Shown in pieces: positions 26,314 to 35,457 of a DNA stretch of 38,649 bases. Positions within the stretch are counted from its first letter, which is position 1; every line of letters starts with the position of its first letter. Location of the stretch: NCBI RefSeq assembly GCF_000685015.1, contig NZ_BAYA01000050.1:1-38649 (forward strand), given 5' to 3'. Both the position numbers and the translations under genes were made by a program. The notes beneath the pieces are model-generated. The model saw only the letters and a list, made by a program, of their open reading frames with translations, did not search any database and was not told the origin of the DNA. The stretch comes from Paraburkholderia bannensis NBRC 103871. GTDB lineage: Bacteria; Pseudomonadota; Gammaproteobacteria; Burkholderiales; Burkholderiaceae.

Positions 26314-27264
26314 ATGGGGCGCGCGGCGGCATTCTGGTGCGCAGTGACGGCCGCCGCTGCGGCGCTCGCGGCAGGCTTCATGCTCTGCGCGATGCAGGCC
26401 GGTGCGAATGTCGCGGCCTTCGCGGCAAGCGCCGTCGCGCTCATTGCGATGGCGTTGTTGCCGCCGATGTTCGCGCGCCGCTTCGGCTCGCTGGCGACGC
26501 TGCCGTGCGCCGCTGCGCTCGTGCTTACGATGGGCGCGATGCGCTTTGCAGCGACGCCCGCGCGCACAAACGTCATCCAGAGTGCGTTGCTGCTATTGCT
26601 GGTGGGTTTCGCGCTGGTGATCACGCTGGTGATCGCGGCTCGCATGTTTCATTCGGAACCCATACTTCTCAGGCGCAACTTCACGCGCTACGCGAGCTTT
26701 ATCCGCCCGGGCAACGGTGCGCTGGTGGGCGCCGCTTTACTGGCCGGAATGTCGAGCGGCGTACTCGCGCGCTTCCAGCTCTTTTCGCTGTGCGGCGCGG
26801 ACCCGTTCTCGTTCACGCACCTGTTTTTCTCGCTCGGCGCTGCGCTTGGAGCCGGTGCATGGCTGCAACGCAGCGAACGGCGTCACGCGCTGCTGTTGTT
26901 ATTTGCGCTACGCGGCGCGTTGCTGGCCGCATTGACGCTCGACGCGTTCTCTTCGTTGGTGCTCTACGCCGCCTCGGCTTTCGCAGTGCTCGATGCCCTT
27001 ACCCTCCCCACCCTGTTACGCAACGACCACGCCGGGCACGTCGCGCAAGGCGGCTGCCCCGGCATCGCGCATCACCTCGGCATGCTCGCGGGCGCGGCGT
27101 TCTCGACAACGTCATGGGGCTTCGGCGAGGGGTTTTACGCACTATTTCTAGGCGCGGCCGCGCTCAATCTCGTGTGTGCATCGACACAGATGGCGCGCCC
27201 GCACCCGCACACCCTTAAAACCCATCCATCAAGCGGAATCGATTTCCGCCAATCCTCACCCTGA
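26314..27264 (+). CDS. Polytopic membrane protein of unknown family in the amine oxidase operon
   Basis: 316 residues, dominated by about 9-10 hydrophobic segments rich in Ala/Leu, with positively charged turns (ARRFG near 52, LLRRNFTRYASF near 118, QRSERRH near 185). The layout looks like a shortened MFS-type transporter, but no MFS signature loop is present and I cannot place it. It starts nine bases after the amine oxidase stop with an AAGGGC ribosome-binding site, and ends 12 bases before the aldehyde dehydrogenase, so it is inside the operon. Plausible roles are transport of the amine, ammonium or the acid product, or aid in copper delivery; none is shown by the sequence. The C-terminal 30 residues are polar (HPHTLKTHPSS). 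Confidence 0.6.
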   Translation: MGRAAAFWCAVTAAAAALAAGFMLCAMQAGANVAAFAASAVALIAMALLPPMFARRFGSLATLPCAAALVLTMGAMRFAATPARTNVIQSALLLLLVGFALVITLVIAARMFHSEPILLRRNFTRYASFIRPGNGALVGAALLAGMSSGVLARFQLFSLCGADPFSFTHLFFSLGAALGAGAWLQRSERRHALLLLFALRGALLAALTLDAFSSLVLYAASAFAVLDALTLPTLLRNDHAGHVAQGGCPGIAHHLGMLAGAAFSTTSWGFGEGFYALFLGAAALNLVCASTQMARPHPHTLKTHPSSGIDFRQSSP

Positions 27265-27276
27265 TCAGGAGACGCA

Positions 27277-28755
27277 ATGGACCGCCAGGACTTCACGCAC
27301 ACGATCCGTACGCAGATGTTCGTCGATGGCCGCTTCTGCGCAAGCGCGGATTCGCGCACGTTCGCCGTATTCAATCCGGCCACTGGCGCTGAAATCGCCC
27401 AGGTGCCCGACGCCAGCAACGCCGATGTCGACGCCGCGGTGCAAGCCGCGCGCCGCGCCTTCGCCGCCGATTCGTGGCGACGCCTGCCGCCTTCCGCGCG
27501 CGAACATCTACTGCTCAAGCTCGCCGACCTCATCGAGCGCAACGGCGACGAACTCGCGGCGCTAGAGACGCTCAATCAGGGCAAGTTGCTCGGCTTTTCG
27601 AAAATGCTCGAAGTAGGCGGCAGCGTGCAGTGGCTGCGTTATATGACGGGCTGGGCGACCAAGATCGAAGGCAGCACGGTCGACCTTTCGCTCGCGTTCC
27701 CGCCAGGCGTGCGCTACAACGCATCGACGCGCCGCGTGCCCGCGGGCGTGGTCGCCGCGATCGTGCCGTGGAACTTCCCGCTGCTGATGGCCGTGTGGAA
27801 GATCGCGCCCGCACTCGCCTGCGGCTGCACCGTCGTGCTCAAGCCTGCCGAGGAAACGCCGCTCACCGCGATCCGCCTCGCCGAACTCGCGCACGAAGCC
27901 GGCTTTCCGCCGGGCGTGTTCAACGTCGTCACCGGCCAGGGCGAAACAGCGGGCGCCGCGCTCGTGCGCCATCCGGGCGTCGACAAGGTCACCTTCACCG
28001 GCTCGACCGAAGTGGGCCGCATCATCGGCCGCCAGTGTGCCGACGACCTCAAGCGCGTTTCGCTCGAACTCGGCGGCAAGAGCCCGGTGATCGTGCTCGA
28101 CGACTGCGATCCGCAACGCGCGATCGAGGGCGCGGCGGGCGCGATCTTCTTCAACCACGGCCAGGTTTGCACGGCGGGTTCGCGCCTGTACGTGCCGCGC
28201 GCGCGCTTCGACGAGATCGTCGAAGGCATTGCACAGGTTGCGCGCAACACCGTGCTGGGCTCCGGCTTCGACGCGGCCACGCAGATGGGCCCGCTCGTCT
28301 CCGCGCGCCATCGCGACAAGGTGGCGGGCATGATCGCGCAAGGCCGCGACGAAGGCGGCGAAATCGTCGCGGGCGGCGGCAACGGCCATCGCGATGGCTT
28401 CTTTGTGGAGCCGACCGTGATCGCCAATGCAGCCAATAAGGCGCTAACCGTGGTGCGCGAAGAAGTGTTCGGGCCGGTGCTGGTGGCCATGCCGTACGAC
28501 GATGTCGAGGAAGCCATCGCCGCCGCCAACGCGTCGCAATATGGTCTGGGCGCAAGCGTGTGGACGAACCAGCTCGATCGCGCGCTGCGCGTGGTGGACG
28601 CCATCGAAGCCGGCACGGTCTGGGTCAACACGCACAATATGGTCGATCCGGCGCTGCCCTTCGGCGGCTTCAAGGCGTCGGGCATTGGCCGCGAACACGG
28701 CCGCGCCATCATCGACTCGTACACCGAGACGAAATCCGTCTGCATCGCGTACTGA
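27277..28755 (+). CDS. Aldehyde dehydrogenase, phenylacetaldehyde-type
   Basis: 492 residues, full-length NAD(P)-dependent aldehyde dehydrogenase. Catalytic C298 lies in GQVCTAGSR, and the general base E264 in SLELGGKSP, with the spacing of 34 usual for the superfamily. VTFTGSTEVGR is the cofactor-loop block. The C-terminal 'NMVDPALPFGGFKASGIGREHG' stretch, with DP-LPFGG, is typical of phenylacetaldehyde (FeaB/PadA-like) and related dehydrogenases. It follows the amine oxidase and would convert its toxic aldehyde product to the acid (phenylacetate or 4-hydroxyphenylacetate). The ATG at 27277 has a strong AGGAGA ribosome-binding site. Substrate is inferred from context. Confidence 0.9.
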   Translation: MDRQDFTHTIRTQMFVDGRFCASADSRTFAVFNPATGAEIAQVPDASNADVDAAVQAARRAFAADSWRRLPPSAREHLLLKLADLIERNGDELAALETLNQGKLLGFSKMLEVGGSVQWLRYMTGWATKIEGSTVDLSLAFPPGVRYNASTRRVPAGVVAAIVPWNFPLLMAVWKIAPALACGCTVVLKPAEETPLTAIRLAELAHEAGFPPGVFNVVTGQGETAGAALVRHPGVDKVTFTGSTEVGRIIGRQCADDLKRVSLELGGKSPVIVLDDCDPQRAIEGAAGAIFFNHGQVCTAGSRLYVPRARFDEIVEGIAQVARNTVLGSGFDAATQMGPLVSARHRDKVAGMIAQGRDEGGEIVAGGGNGHRDGFFVEPTVIANAANKALTVVREEVFGPVLVAMPYDDVEEAIAAANASQYGLGASVWTNQLDRALRVVDAIEAGTVWVNTHNMVDPALPFGGFKASGIGREHGRAIIDSYTETKSVCIAY

Positions 28756-28809
28756 TGCCGATGTGCCAACTTCATTGCATCGATTGTTAATCGAAATGGA
28801 ATGATGAAG

Positions 28810-28845
28810 CCCGCCTCCAGGCAATGATCGGGGGCGGGATTTCCT
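28810..28845 (+). terminator. Possible terminator after the aldehyde dehydrogenase
   Basis: A 9-bp stem (CCCGCCTCC with GGGGGCGGG, one G-U pair, 28810-28838) is followed by a short pyrimidine stretch ATTTCCTTC. The T-run is weak. Confidence 0.45.
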
Positions 28846-28899
28846 TCATGATCGACTCCGTTCCCGCTTTACCTTCCTTGCAACGAACGGAGCCAGATC

Positions 28900-29652
28900 A
28901 TGAGCAATTCGACCCAATCCTCTACGCGCGGCGTCGCCATCGTCACGGGCGCATCGCGCGGCATTGGCGCGGCAGTCGCGCTGCGCCTTGCGCGCGACGG
29001 TCATCCCGTCGTCATCAACTACGCCTCCAGCGCACAGGAGGCCGAAGCACTGGTCGCGCAAATTCGCGCCGAAGGCGGCCGCGCGATCGCCGTCAAAGCC
29101 AATGTCGCCCGCTCTGCCGAAGTGCGCGACCTGTTCGAGACCACGCTCGAACAACTCGGCCAACCGTCGGTGCTCGTCAACAATGCGGGCGTCATGAAGC
29201 TGGCGACGATCGCCGACTCCACGGACGAACTCTACGACGACATGTTCGATATCAATGTGCGCGGCACGCTCAACACAATGCGCGAAGCGGCCACCAAGCT
29301 CGCGGACGGCGGGCGCATCATCAATTTTTCGACCACGGTGCTGGCGCTCAATCTGCCGGGCTACGGCATTTACACCGCCACCAAAGGCGCGGTCGAAGCG
29401 CTTACGCGGGTGTTCGCGAAGGAATTGCGCGGGCGCTCGATTACCGTGAACGCCGTCGCGCCGGGGCCAGTTGCGACGGCGCTCTTCCTCGGCGGCAAAA
29501 CCGAGGAGCAGATCCGCCATTTCGCCAGCTTGCCTCCGCTCGAACGCCTGGGCCAGCCTGAAGATATCGCGTCGGTCGTGTCGTTCCTTGCCGGCCCGGA
29601 CAGCGGCTGGGTCGACGGGCAGACACTGCGCGCCAACGGCGGCCTCGCCTGA
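28900..29652 (+). CDS. SDR-family oxidoreductase
   Basis: 250 residues, a classical short-chain dehydrogenase. TGASRGIG (residues 16-23) is the NAD(P)-binding glycine motif, NNAG (about 91-94) is conserved, and YTATK gives catalytic Y158 and K162, with PGPVATALF (about 188-196) and a C-terminal LRANGGLA. The Arg after the glycine motif and the ATASS-rich strand 2 favour NADP. Substrate unknown. It sits 145 bp beyond the aldehyde dehydrogenase with a possible terminator between, so it is probably a separate transcript. Confidence 0.87.
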   Translation: MSNSTQSSTRGVAIVTGASRGIGAAVALRLARDGHPVVINYASSAQEAEALVAQIRAEGGRAIAVKANVARSAEVRDLFETTLEQLGQPSVLVNNAGVMKLATIADSTDELYDDMFDINVRGTLNTMREAATKLADGGRIINFSTTVLALNLPGYGIYTATKGAVEALTRVFAKELRGRSITVNAVAPGPVATALFLGGKTEEQIRHFASLPPLERLGQPEDIASVVSFLAGPDSGWVDGQTLRANGGLA

Positions 29653-29784
29653 CGCCGCACGGCGCTGGCCATAAACCAGGGTGCTAAACTCGGGAGTCGA
29701 ATTCGGGCCGCATTCAAACGTTAACCGCCAACATCCGGCATCGTGGCGGCCCGGCTTTCATTGCACCTACAACGACTCCCGACC

Positions 29785-30165
29785 ATGTATCTGTCCATTC
29801 TCGCCGTCGGCATTGGCGGTGCGCTCGGTTCGCTGCTGCGCTGGGTGCTGGGCGTGCGCCTGAACGCGCTGTTTCCGTCGCTGCCGCTCGGCACGCTCGC
29901 GTCCAATATCATCGCGGGCTACGTGATTGGCGTTGCGCTCGCCGCCTTCGCGCGCCTGCCCGACGTCTCGCCGCAATGGCGTCTTTTCGTCATTACCGGT
30001 TGCATGGGCGGTTTATCGACGTTCTCGACTTTTTCGGCTGAAGTGGTCGCGCATTTGCAGAATGGACGCCTCGGCTGGGCCTTCGGCGAGATTGCGATTC
30101 ACGTCTGTGCTTCGGTGCTGATGACGATATTGGGCATCGCGACGGTCGCCGCCGTGATGCGCTAA
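29785..30165 (+). CDS. crcB: CrcB fluoride channel
   Basis: 126 residues, four hydrophobic segments, from the ATG at 29785 (the frame extends upstream but MYLSILAVGIGGALGS is the family start). GGALGSLLRW (about 10-19), LPLGTLASNIIAGY (Asn at about 40), and GCMGGLSTFSTFSAE (about 72-86) are the conserved CrcB/Fluc blocks; the last holds the fluoride-path phenylalanines. It forms a dual-topology dimeric channel exporting fluoride. No fluoride riboswitch was recognised upstream. The terminator at 30185 separates it from cfa. Confidence 0.93.
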   Translation: MYLSILAVGIGGALGSLLRWVLGVRLNALFPSLPLGTLASNIIAGYVIGVALAAFARLPDVSPQWRLFVITGCMGGLSTFSTFSAEVVAHLQNGRLGWAFGEIAIHVCASVLMTILGIATVAAVMR

Positions 30166-30184
30166 TTGCACGGGCAGAATGCAT

Positions 30185-30226
30185 TAAAAAAGCTGCGGCG
30201 CTTTACGCACTCGCAGCTTTTTTTAT
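30185..30226. terminator. Bidirectional terminator between crcB and cfa
   Basis: AAAAAAGCTGCG pairs with CGCAGCTTTTTTT around a short loop. T-runs follow on both strands, so it can serve the converging crcB (+) and cfa (-) transcripts. Confidence 0.85.
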
Positions 30227-30252
30227 TGGCTAAAAAACCGTTGCCCGTCTAT

Positions 30253-31413
30253 TCACGGCCGACGATAACCGCCCAGCAAGCCGTTTTTCGACAACACGAA
30301 TTGCCACAATTGAATATCGCGCGCCCGGAATGCACCGGCGCATGAAAGCAGATAGTAACGCCACATGCGATAAAAACGCTGCCCCATTTCGGCTTCGAAT
30401 CGCGGCCACGCGGCTTCAAAATTCGCGTGCCACGCCATCAGCGTGCGGTCGTAATCGGCACCGAAATTGTGCAGGTCTTCCGTCACGAACAAGCCGCCGG
30501 ACGCGTCGGCGACCTGGCCGATCGTCGGCAATTCGCCATTCGGGAAGATGTATTTGTCGATCCACGGATCGGGCGTCGTATCGCGGCGATTCTTGCCGAT
30601 GGTATGCAGCAGGAACAGGCCGTCGTCATCGAGACAGCGATGCGCCACTTCCATATACGTGCGGTAATTCTTCGGCCCGACATGCTCGAACATGCCCACA
30701 CTGGCGATACGGTCGAACTTCTCGTCGAGCAGCCGATAATCCTGCAGACGAAACTCGACGGGCAACCCCTCGCAACGCGCCGCTCCGAAAGCGGCCTGCT
30801 CCTTCGAAATCGTCACGCCCACGCACGAAACACCGTAGTTTTCGGCGGCGAATTTCATGAGACTGCCCCAGCCGCAGCCAATATCGAGCAGGCGCATGCC
30901 GGGCTTGAGCCCGAGCTTTCTGCAGATCATATCGAGCTTGGCTTCCTGCGCCTCGTCCAGCGTTGTCGCGCCGCCCGCCCAATAACCACATGTATAAGCC
31001 ATACGCTTGTCGAGCATCGCCTCATAAAAGGCATTGCCGATGTCGTAATGCTGCTGGCCGACTTTCCACGCGCGGCGAACCGTCTGGCGATTCATCAGAC
31101 GTGCCTTGAGCGCGTGGAACACGAGCCGCGCGGGATCGATCTGTTCGTCTATATGGGCGCGCAGGACGTGCGCGAAAAATTCGTCGAGTTGCTCGCAGTC
31201 CCACTGGCCGTCCAGGTAGGCTTCGCCCAGGCCCAGATTGCCTAGCGCCAGTACGCGTTCGGGCACCTGCGGATCATGGATTTGCATGTCCCACGGTCGT
31301 GGGCCATTGAATATCACATCGGCGCGCGCCAATAGTTGGGATGCGAACCGCCAGGCCCCTGAGCCGGTGGCTTCGCGGGTTGAATGGGCTGCTTCGAGAT
31401 CGGTCGTTGCCAT
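30253..31413 (-). CDS. cfa: Cyclopropane-fatty-acyl-phospholipid synthase
   Basis: 386 residues. It methylenates the double bond of membrane phospholipid acyl chains using S-adenosylmethionine, typically in stationary phase or acid stress. LLDIGCGWGSLMKFAAE (about 174-190) is the SAM-binding motif; HYDIGNAFYEAML (about 121-133), TCGYW and the GMFEHVG block (about 238-244) are Cfa hallmarks. The C-terminal stretch ends in an aromatic and hydrophobic motif without anomalies. It is divergent from the HIT gene across about 250 bp and shares the terminator at 30185 with crcB. Known Cfa promoters are sigma-S dependent; I cannot verify that here. Confidence 0.92.
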   Translation of the reverse strand: MATTDLEAAHSTREATGSGAWRFASQLLARADVIFNGPRPWDMQIHDPQVPERVLALGNLGLGEAYLDGQWDCEQLDEFFAHVLRAHIDEQIDPARLVFHALKARLMNRQTVRRAWKVGQQHYDIGNAFYEAMLDKRMAYTCGYWAGGATTLDEAQEAKLDMICRKLGLKPGMRLLDIGCGWGSLMKFAAENYGVSCVGVTISKEQAAFGAARCEGLPVEFRLQDYRLLDEKFDRIASVGMFEHVGPKNYRTYMEVAHRCLDDDGLFLLHTIGKNRRDTTPDPWIDKYIFPNGELPTIGQVADASGGLFVTEDLHNFGADYDRTLMAWHANFEAAWPRFEAEMGQRFYRMWRYYLLSCAGAFRARDIQLWQFVLSKNGLLGGYRRP

Positions 31414-31664
31414 ACGTGTTGCTCCGTATCAGACATTCGTCGTCGCGCGCGCTGCGAGTCCCGCTATGATGCACCCGCTTCAAAAAACGTGCAGGAACGC
31501 GGACAAGTCCCTACTGCTCTCAGCGATAATCGGCGCTGCGGTTGCGGGGCGTTGAAAGCCGCTTCGCAAATCAAGCATTTTTTATGCGCGTTGCCACGGT
31601 TGAATATGGTGCATATGCACCGGCGGCGGCGCTTCGGCACGACTTTCACGACCACGAGGATTTC

Positions 31665-32081
31665 ATGGCTTACGACGACAACAACATTTTCGCCAGACTG
31701 CTGCGCGGCGACATTCCCTCCATCAAACTCTGCGAAAACGACGCGGCGGTCGCGATCATGGACGTCATGCCGCAATCCGAAGGCCATGTGCTGGTGCTGC
31801 CGAAGGAAGGCGCCGAGGAAATCTACGAACTGTCGCCCGAGGCATTGTCGGCCGCCATGGCGATGGTGCAGAAAATGGCCATCGCGCTGCGCAGCGCGCT
31901 CAAGCCCGATGGTCTGATGATTGCGCAATTCAATGGCGCGGCGGCCGGCCAGACGGTTCCGCACGTACATTTCCACCTGATTCCGCGCCGTCACGGCGAA
32001 GAGTTGCGCATGCACGCGCGCGACATGGCGGACAAAGCGGAACTGGAAGCCGTCGCCGAGCGCATTCGCGCAGCGCTTTAA
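31665..32081 (+). CDS. HIT-family hydrolase
   Basis: 138 residues from the ATG at 31665, which has a GAGGA ribosome-binding site; the upstream frame is not coding. The HIT motif is visible in QTVPHVHFHLIPR (about 95-107), His-x-His-x-His, which binds the nucleotide phosphate, with N (in QFNGAAAGQ) and LPK earlier. Family members hydrolyse nucleoside phosphoramidates or related substrates. A strong hairpin (32094-32126) follows. Confidence 0.9.
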   Translation: MAYDDNNIFARLLRGDIPSIKLCENDAAVAIMDVMPQSEGHVLVLPKEGAEEIYELSPEALSAAMAMVQKMAIALRSALKPDGLMIAQFNGAAAGQTVPHVHFHLIPRRHGEELRMHARDMADKAELEAVAERIRAAL

Positions 32082-32093
32082 AGCGACTTTACA

Positions 32094-32126
32094 AAAAGCG
32101 CGCGAATCCATTTCGCGCGCTTTATT
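32094..32126. terminator. Hairpin terminator after the HIT gene
   Basis: A 12-bp perfect stem, AAAGCGCGCGAA (32096-32107) with TTCGCGCGCTTT (32113-32124), loop of 5. The A-run on the left and TTTA on the right suggest a bidirectional weak terminator. Confidence 0.75.
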
Positions 32127-32394
32127 CAATCGGGCTGGATTGATCCGGCCAGCGCCTGCCTATCCGTCGCTGGATCCACGACGTCGCACTCGCCAGTTTT
32201 TGCTGTTGGATCCGCGCGAATCGTTCGAAAGGACTAAGCGAATGCCAACGGCATATGAAACAATCAAATTGAAAGCGATTGCGCGAAAAGCGTTGCGTTA
32301 GCAGATAGCGCCCTTTTTTGAGCGATTGCAGGAGACATCGCGCGAACCCTGTCGTTGTTCGCGCAACCAAATCAGCCATCAGGGAAGCAAGCCA

Positions 32395-35139
32395 GTGAAC
32401 ATCGTCGACGCGCCGGCAACGAGTGATCGTGCGCACTCCGGACACCCTGGCGCTCGCGGCATCGTCGCCTCAAAGCTCATTGCCCCCGCCCCGAGTCCCA
32501 GCCAGGTTGTGCGCCGCGCGCTAGTCGATACCATCGCGAACGCCCATGCCTTGCAGACGGTGCGGCTCGTGCTGATACGCGCGGCGGCGGGTTATGGCAA
32601 GACCACGCTATTGCAGCAGTACGCGGCGCACTGTCGCGACCAGCGCATCGACATCGCCTGGCTGCGGCTCGACGTCGCCGATAACGATTTCCAGCGCTTC
32701 CTGCTCCACCTGAACGCAGCCCTCCCCGGCCCGCACGCAACCCACAGCGCCGACGGGATAATCGAGCGCGTCGCGGCACACGAGCGCCCGCTTGCGATCC
32801 TGCTCGACGACCTTGAAACGATCCGCAGCGAGAGCGTATTGCGCTTCGTGCAAACGCTCATCGACGCGCTGCCGCCCGGCGCTATGCTGATCGCCGCCAC
32901 GCGCGTGACGCCGGAACTGGGGATCAGCCGCCTGCGCGCACGCGGGGCGCTGCTCGACATTCAAGCGTCGACGCTGCGCTTCACAGTCGCGGAAACAGGC
33001 GCGCTTGTTGGTGGGCTTATTGGTGGGCTTGTCGGTGGACTTATCGGCGCACAAAGCGAGCGGACGCTCGGCGACGCCGACCTCGCCGCGCTGCATTGCT
33101 GCACCGAAGGCTGGGCAGCGGCACTCTATCTCGCGGCATTATCGTTGCGCACGCATCCAGATCCCGGCGCGTTCATCGCCGCGTTTTCCGGCGCCCATCC
33201 CGAACTCGCCGATTATCTGGCCGAAGAAGTCCTCGCCCGGCAGAGCGATGCGTGCCGTGCATTCCTGCTGGATACCGGCGTGCTGCCCCACTTCCCGGCG
33301 GCGCTCTGCGATGCGCTCACGGGGCGCGGCGACGCCCGCGAGCGCATCGACGAACTCGAGCGCGCGAATCTCTTCCTCGTGCCGCTCGACGACGAGCGCA
33401 AGGTCTATCGCTATCACCGCCTGTTTGCGAGCTTCTTGCAGCATCGGCTGCGCGCCGCGCAGCCACGGCGCGAAGCCGAACTGCACACACTCGCGGCGCA
33501 CTGGTATCTGGCTGCAAAGCAGCCGGTGCACGCCATCGATCATTGGCTCGACGCGGGCAAGCCGCAGCACGCGCTTGAGCAGATCGCCGCTCACGCGCGC
33601 ACGCTGATGGGCGCGGGACGGATCCGCTTGATGATGGGTTGGCTTGATCGCATCGACGTGAACCTCATCGCCGCGCAGCCGCAAGTGGGCCTGACCTATG
33701 CGTGGGTGCTGCTGCTCAACCGACGCTACGCCGACGCCCTGCGGGCGACGCAGAACCTCAACGGCCATGACAACGCAGCGCTCGAAGCGCAGGTGCTGCG
33801 CGCCGTACTGCACGCCCTCACCGGCCAGATGGACGCGTGCATCGCGACCGGCGCGGCGCTGCTCGAACAACTGCCCGAGCAGGCGACGTTCGCTGGCTAC
33901 AGCCTGTGCAACGCACTCGCGTTCAGCTACGTCTGTACCCATCGTTACGACATGGCGCGCAGTGTCCTCTCGCGTGCACTGAGCCGCGCGCCGGATCATC
34001 CGTTCTCCGTGATGCGGACGATGGCGGAGACGATCGAAGGCATCATCGACCTGCTGCAAGGGCGACCTGGCATGGCGCTCGCGCGGCTCGATGCGGCGCT
34101 GGAGAGCGCGCGCAAGGAACGCCGCAGCGCGAGCGCCAGCGTGGGCAGCGAAGGCATCGGGGGCGGCCTGACGAGCATGGACAGCGCGCGTGCGCTCGTG
34201 CTCTATGAGCGCAACGAACTCGACGCCATGCAACGCCTGCTGGACGACACGCTGCCGCGCGCCCGCAGCGCCGGCACCACCGATGCGCTGATCGCCACGC
34301 ATGTGCTGGCCGCCCGGGCAGCGCATATTGCCGGCGACGTCGACCAGTGGTTACGGCTGCTCGCCGAGCTTGAGCAGCGCGGGCGCACGATTGCGTCCGG
34401 GCGCAGTGTCAGCGCGGCCTGGCTCGAACGTGCGCGCGTTGCAACGCTGGAGGGGCGCCTGGAGGCCGCGGAGCAGGCGCTGGGCGTCGCGGAGCTGGAT
34501 GCGCAATGGGCGCGTACGGGTTACGCATGGCATGCCACGGAAATCGAATGTCCCGTCGTGGTGCGCGCCCGGCTCGATATCGCGCGACATCGGCATACGC
34601 GCGCCGACGCGGCGCTGCGCGTGGCGCTGGACACTGCGCTGGCGCAGCAACGCTATTGGCGTGCGATCAAGCTGCGAATCCTGCTGAGCCTCGCCATCGC
34701 TGGCCGTGGGGCGCACGAAGCGGCACTGGACGAACTCACGCAGGCGCTGCGCCTGGCAAGCCATGAAGGCTTTGTGCGGGCCTTTCTCGACGAAGGCGCT
34801 GCGCTGCTGGCGCTCGTGGGAACGTTGGCCGCGCGTGGCGCGCCGGCAATGCGTGCGGCAGGCGTGGCGCCGGAGTTTGTCGCGCAGTTGATGGGTGTCG
34901 TGACGGTTGAGGCGCCGTCGGCGCACGAACCGCCCTCTCCCGCTCACACGCTCAGCGCGCGCGAACTCGACGTGCTGCGCATGCTCCCGGCAGGCGACCG
35001 CAACCGCGTGATCGCCGAGAAGCTGTTCGTCTCGGAACTCACCGTCAAAGCGCATCTGCGCAAGATCAACGCGAAGCTCGGCGCACAGAACCGCACCCAG
35101 GCCGTGGCGATCGGGCGGGCGCTGGGGCTGATTCCGTAG
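32395..35139 (+). CDS. MalT-type large ATP-binding LuxR regulator (LAL family)
   Basis: About 914 residues. I start at the GTG at 32395, with GGGAAG upstream; the longer frame begins at a TTG. Walker A 'AAAGYGKTTLL' (about 64-74) and Walker B 'ILLDDLE' (about 134-140) form a STAND-type ATPase. A long all-helical, TPR-like sensor region follows (about 390-780). The LuxR helix-turn-helix lies at the C-terminus (LSARELDVLRML at about 852, ending about 912). LAL proteins are activators controlled by ligand and nucleotide. At about residues 200-218 an in-frame run 'ALVG-GLIG-GLVG-GLIG' from four 12-bp repeats sits where family members have a short linker. The next gene is tRNA-Ser, so no target operon is visible. 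Confidence 0.88.
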   Translation: MNIVDAPATSDRAHSGHPGARGIVASKLIAPAPSPSQVVRRALVDTIANAHALQTVRLVLIRAAAGYGKTTLLQQYAAHCRDQRIDIAWLRLDVADNDFQRFLLHLNAALPGPHATHSADGIIERVAAHERPLAILLDDLETIRSESVLRFVQTLIDALPPGAMLIAATRVTPELGISRLRARGALLDIQASTLRFTVAETGALVGGLIGGLVGGLIGAQSERTLGDADLAALHCCTEGWAAALYLAALSLRTHPDPGAFIAAFSGAHPELADYLAEEVLARQSDACRAFLLDTGVLPHFPAALCDALTGRGDARERIDELERANLFLVPLDDERKVYRYHRLFASFLQHRLRAAQPRREAELHTLAAHWYLAAKQPVHAIDHWLDAGKPQHALEQIAAHARTLMGAGRIRLMMGWLDRIDVNLIAAQPQVGLTYAWVLLLNRRYADALRATQNLNGHDNAALEAQVLRAVLHALTGQMDACIATGAALLEQLPEQATFAGYSLCNALAFSYVCTHRYDMARSVLSRALSRAPDHPFSVMRTMAETIEGIIDLLQGRPGMALARLDAALESARKERRSASASVGSEGIGGGLTSMDSARALVLYERNELDAMQRLLDDTLPRARSAGTTDALIATHVLAARAAHIAGDVDQWLRLLAELEQRGRTIASGRSVSAAWLERARVATLEGRLEAAEQALGVAELDAQWARTGYAWHATEIECPVVVRARLDIARHRHTRADAALRVALDTALAQQRYWRAIKLRILLSLAIAGRGAHEAALDELTQALRLASHEGFVRAFLDEGAALLALVGTLAARGAPAMRAAGVAPEFVAQLMGVVTVEAPSAHEPPSPAHTLSARELDVLRMLPAGDRNRVIAEKLFVSELTVKAHLRKINAKLGAQNRTQAVAIGRALGLIP
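33001..33048 (+). repeat. Four 12-bp tandem units inside the LuxR regulator
   Basis: Units beginning 33001, 33013, 33025 and 33037 (for example GGGCTTATTGGT and GGGCTTGTCGGT) encode four Gly-hydrophobic tetrapeptides in frame with the regulator. Confidence 0.85.
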
Positions 35140-35212
35140 GGGTTGCGGGCGTCGCTGACAGGGCCTGAGAGCGTCGCGACGGCGCCGATTTCCCCTTCCG
35201 CCAGAAGCCTGC

Positions 35213-35218
35213 TATAAT
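35213..35218 (+). promoter_or_regulatory. Extended -10 promoter of the tRNA gene
   Basis: A consensus TATAAT with upstream TG (TGCTATAAT) lies 12 nt before the mature tRNA start. The -35 is weak (TTCCCC at about 35190, 17 bp upstream). Confidence 0.65.
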
Positions 35219-35230
35219 GCGCGTCCCGCA

Positions 35231-35321
35231 GGAGAGATGGATGAGCGGTTTAAGTCGCACGCCTGGAAAGCGTGTATAGGTTAATAACCTATCCGGGGTT
35301 CGAATCCCCGTCTCTCCGCCA
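35231..35321 (+). tRNA. tRNA-Ser (anticodon GGA)
   Basis: The acceptor stem GGAGAGA (35231-35237) pairs with TCTCTCC before G73. The anticodon arm CACGC-CTGGAAA-GCGTG gives anticodon GGA, reading UCC/UCU. A long variable arm (TATAGGTTAATAACCTAT) marks a class II serine tRNA. The T-arm is GGGG-TTCGAAT-CCCC, and the CCA is encoded (35319-35321). The 91-nt length fits. A strong terminator follows. Confidence 0.97.
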
Positions 35322-35331
35322 CCGAACACGC

Positions 35332-35376
35332 AAAAGCCCCGCAAACCGCAAGGTTTGCGGGGCTTTTGTTTTTTGA
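35332..35376 (+). terminator. Terminator of tRNA-Ser
   Basis: AAAAGCCCCGCAAACC pairs with GGTTTGCGGGGCTTTT in a 16-bp perfect stem with a GCAA loop, followed by G and TTTTTT. Confidence 0.95.
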
Positions 35377-35457
35377 CCCACAAAATAACCCGCGTCGCGA
35401 ATCGGGTGGCTCAATCATTCCGGCGTGTTCGTGGAGAATTGCGCTACTGGGAAATGA

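Noticed and set aside
29653..29784. Fluoride riboswitch upstream of crcB
   Set aside because: The conserved crcB-motif pseudoknot sequences are not visible in the leader.
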